Below, one piece after another: positions 63,915 through 64,000 of a stretch of DNA of 64,000 nucleotides. Positions within the stretch are counted from its first letter, which is position 1, and every line of letters begins with the position of its first letter. The DNA is taken from positions 3,394 through 67,393 of the forward strand of contig CAYRFQ010000036.1 of assembly GCA_964423615.1 (NCBI GenBank), written 5' to 3'. A program made the translations under genes and the position numbers. A model generated the notes under the pieces. It did no database searches and had not been told where the DNA came from. It saw only the letters and a list, made by a program, of their open reading frames with translations. The DNA is from CAYRFQ01 sp964423615 (GTDB lineage Bacteria; Planctomycetota; Planctomycetia; Gemmatales; Gemmataceae).

Positions 63915-64000
63915 GTGGGTAGGTGGCCGAGCGGCCAATGGCATCAGACTGTAAATCTGACGACGTAAGTCTACGGGGGTTCGAATCCCTCCCTGCCCAC
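63915..64000 (+). tRNA. tRNA-Tyr (anticodon GUA), last base outside window
   Basis: A class II tRNA with a long variable arm. The acceptor GTGGGTA pairs with TGCCCAC, the anticodon stem TCAGA/TCTGA encloses CTGTAAA, and the T loop is TTCGAAT. The window ends at the last acceptor base, so only the discriminator base is missing. The Thr-Tyr pair is the start of the tRNA cluster that in many bacteria leads to tuf. Confidence 0.95.

Noticed and set aside
1..64000. CRISPR arrays, insertion sequences, prophage or other mobile elements
   Set aside because: I found no regularly spaced repeats, transposase or integrase motifs, or phage genes. The tRNA genes at the right edge show no adjacent integrase within the window.

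Overview
The window looks like chromosomal core sequence from a member of the Planctomycetota, probably class Planctomycetia. The evidence is a set of lineage-typical families lying together: a DUF1549/DUF1553 protein, a Tat-exported DUF1501 protein, a formylglycine sulfatase, an SMP-30-like beta-propeller, a PQQ-repeat propeller, an ECF sigma factor with a long membrane-anchored C-terminus, a Cys-rich exported protein, a SpoVG carrying a zinc-ribbon insert, and lipid A genes (LpxC, OmpH). GC content is moderate, GTG and TTG starts are common, and the tRNA genes do not encode CCA. I see no insertion sequence, prophage, CRISPR array or rRNA gene.

Layout. 1-9 kb: the 5' part of a DUF1549/DUF1553 gene, an SDR oxidoreductase, a very large exported subtilase-like protein whose nucleophile position reads Asn, a membrane-anchored PilZ protein, and gluQRS. 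8-14.9 kb: an unrecognised hydrophobic protein, an ECF sigma factor fused to a membrane helix and two PepSY-like domains, a Nudix/metallo-beta-lactamase fusion, an alpha/beta hydrolase and a DUF1501 protein. 14.9-20.8 kb: SMP-30-like protein, a YeiH-type transporter with a small membrane protein behind it, glycogen synthase, and a PQQ-propeller protein. 21-24.6 kb: gcvPA-gcvPB with an overlapping octanoyltransferase/lipoate-ligase-family gene, so glycine decarboxylase is coupled to lipoyl assembly. 24.7-29.3 kb: Cys-rich exported protein, a 1.1-kb gene-poor stretch, spoVG, ispE and one unknown gene.

29.6-36.5 kb is a complete N-type ATPase operon in the order atpD-C-Q-R-B-E-F-A-G. It has many overlapping genes, a b subunit with a delta-like C-terminal half and no separate delta gene, and a c subunit with two carboxylates (E30 and E63). 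That c subunit predicts a two-carboxylate ion-binding rotor of the kind linked to Na+ in N-ATPases. 36.6-45.7 kb: a cytidylate-kinase-like protein, a second SDR, an unknown anchored protein, ompH, lpxC, a GnnA-like Gfo/Idh dehydrogenase, an arginine-deiminase-fold hydrolase and a family-4 uracil-DNA glycosylase. 45.9-54.4 kb: sulfatase, GYF_2-domain membrane protein, a 1033-residue protein joining an M1 metallopeptidase to an Omp85-type beta-barrel, nicotinamidase, and an archaeal/eukaryotic-type prolyl-tRNA synthetase. 54.6-64 kb: sugar-nucleotide transferase, small lipoprotein, polyphosphate kinase, homoserine dehydrogenase, family-2 glycosyltransferase, MFS transporter, and tRNA-Thr(UGU) followed by tRNA-Tyr(GUA).

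The most unusual items are the M1-peptidase/Omp85-barrel fusion, the sigma factor that carries its own membrane sensor-like domain, the SpoVG with an inserted zinc ribbon, and the subtilase with Asp, His and oxyanion Asn intact but Asn at the serine position. All family assignments come from reading motifs in the translated sequence; no database search was run.
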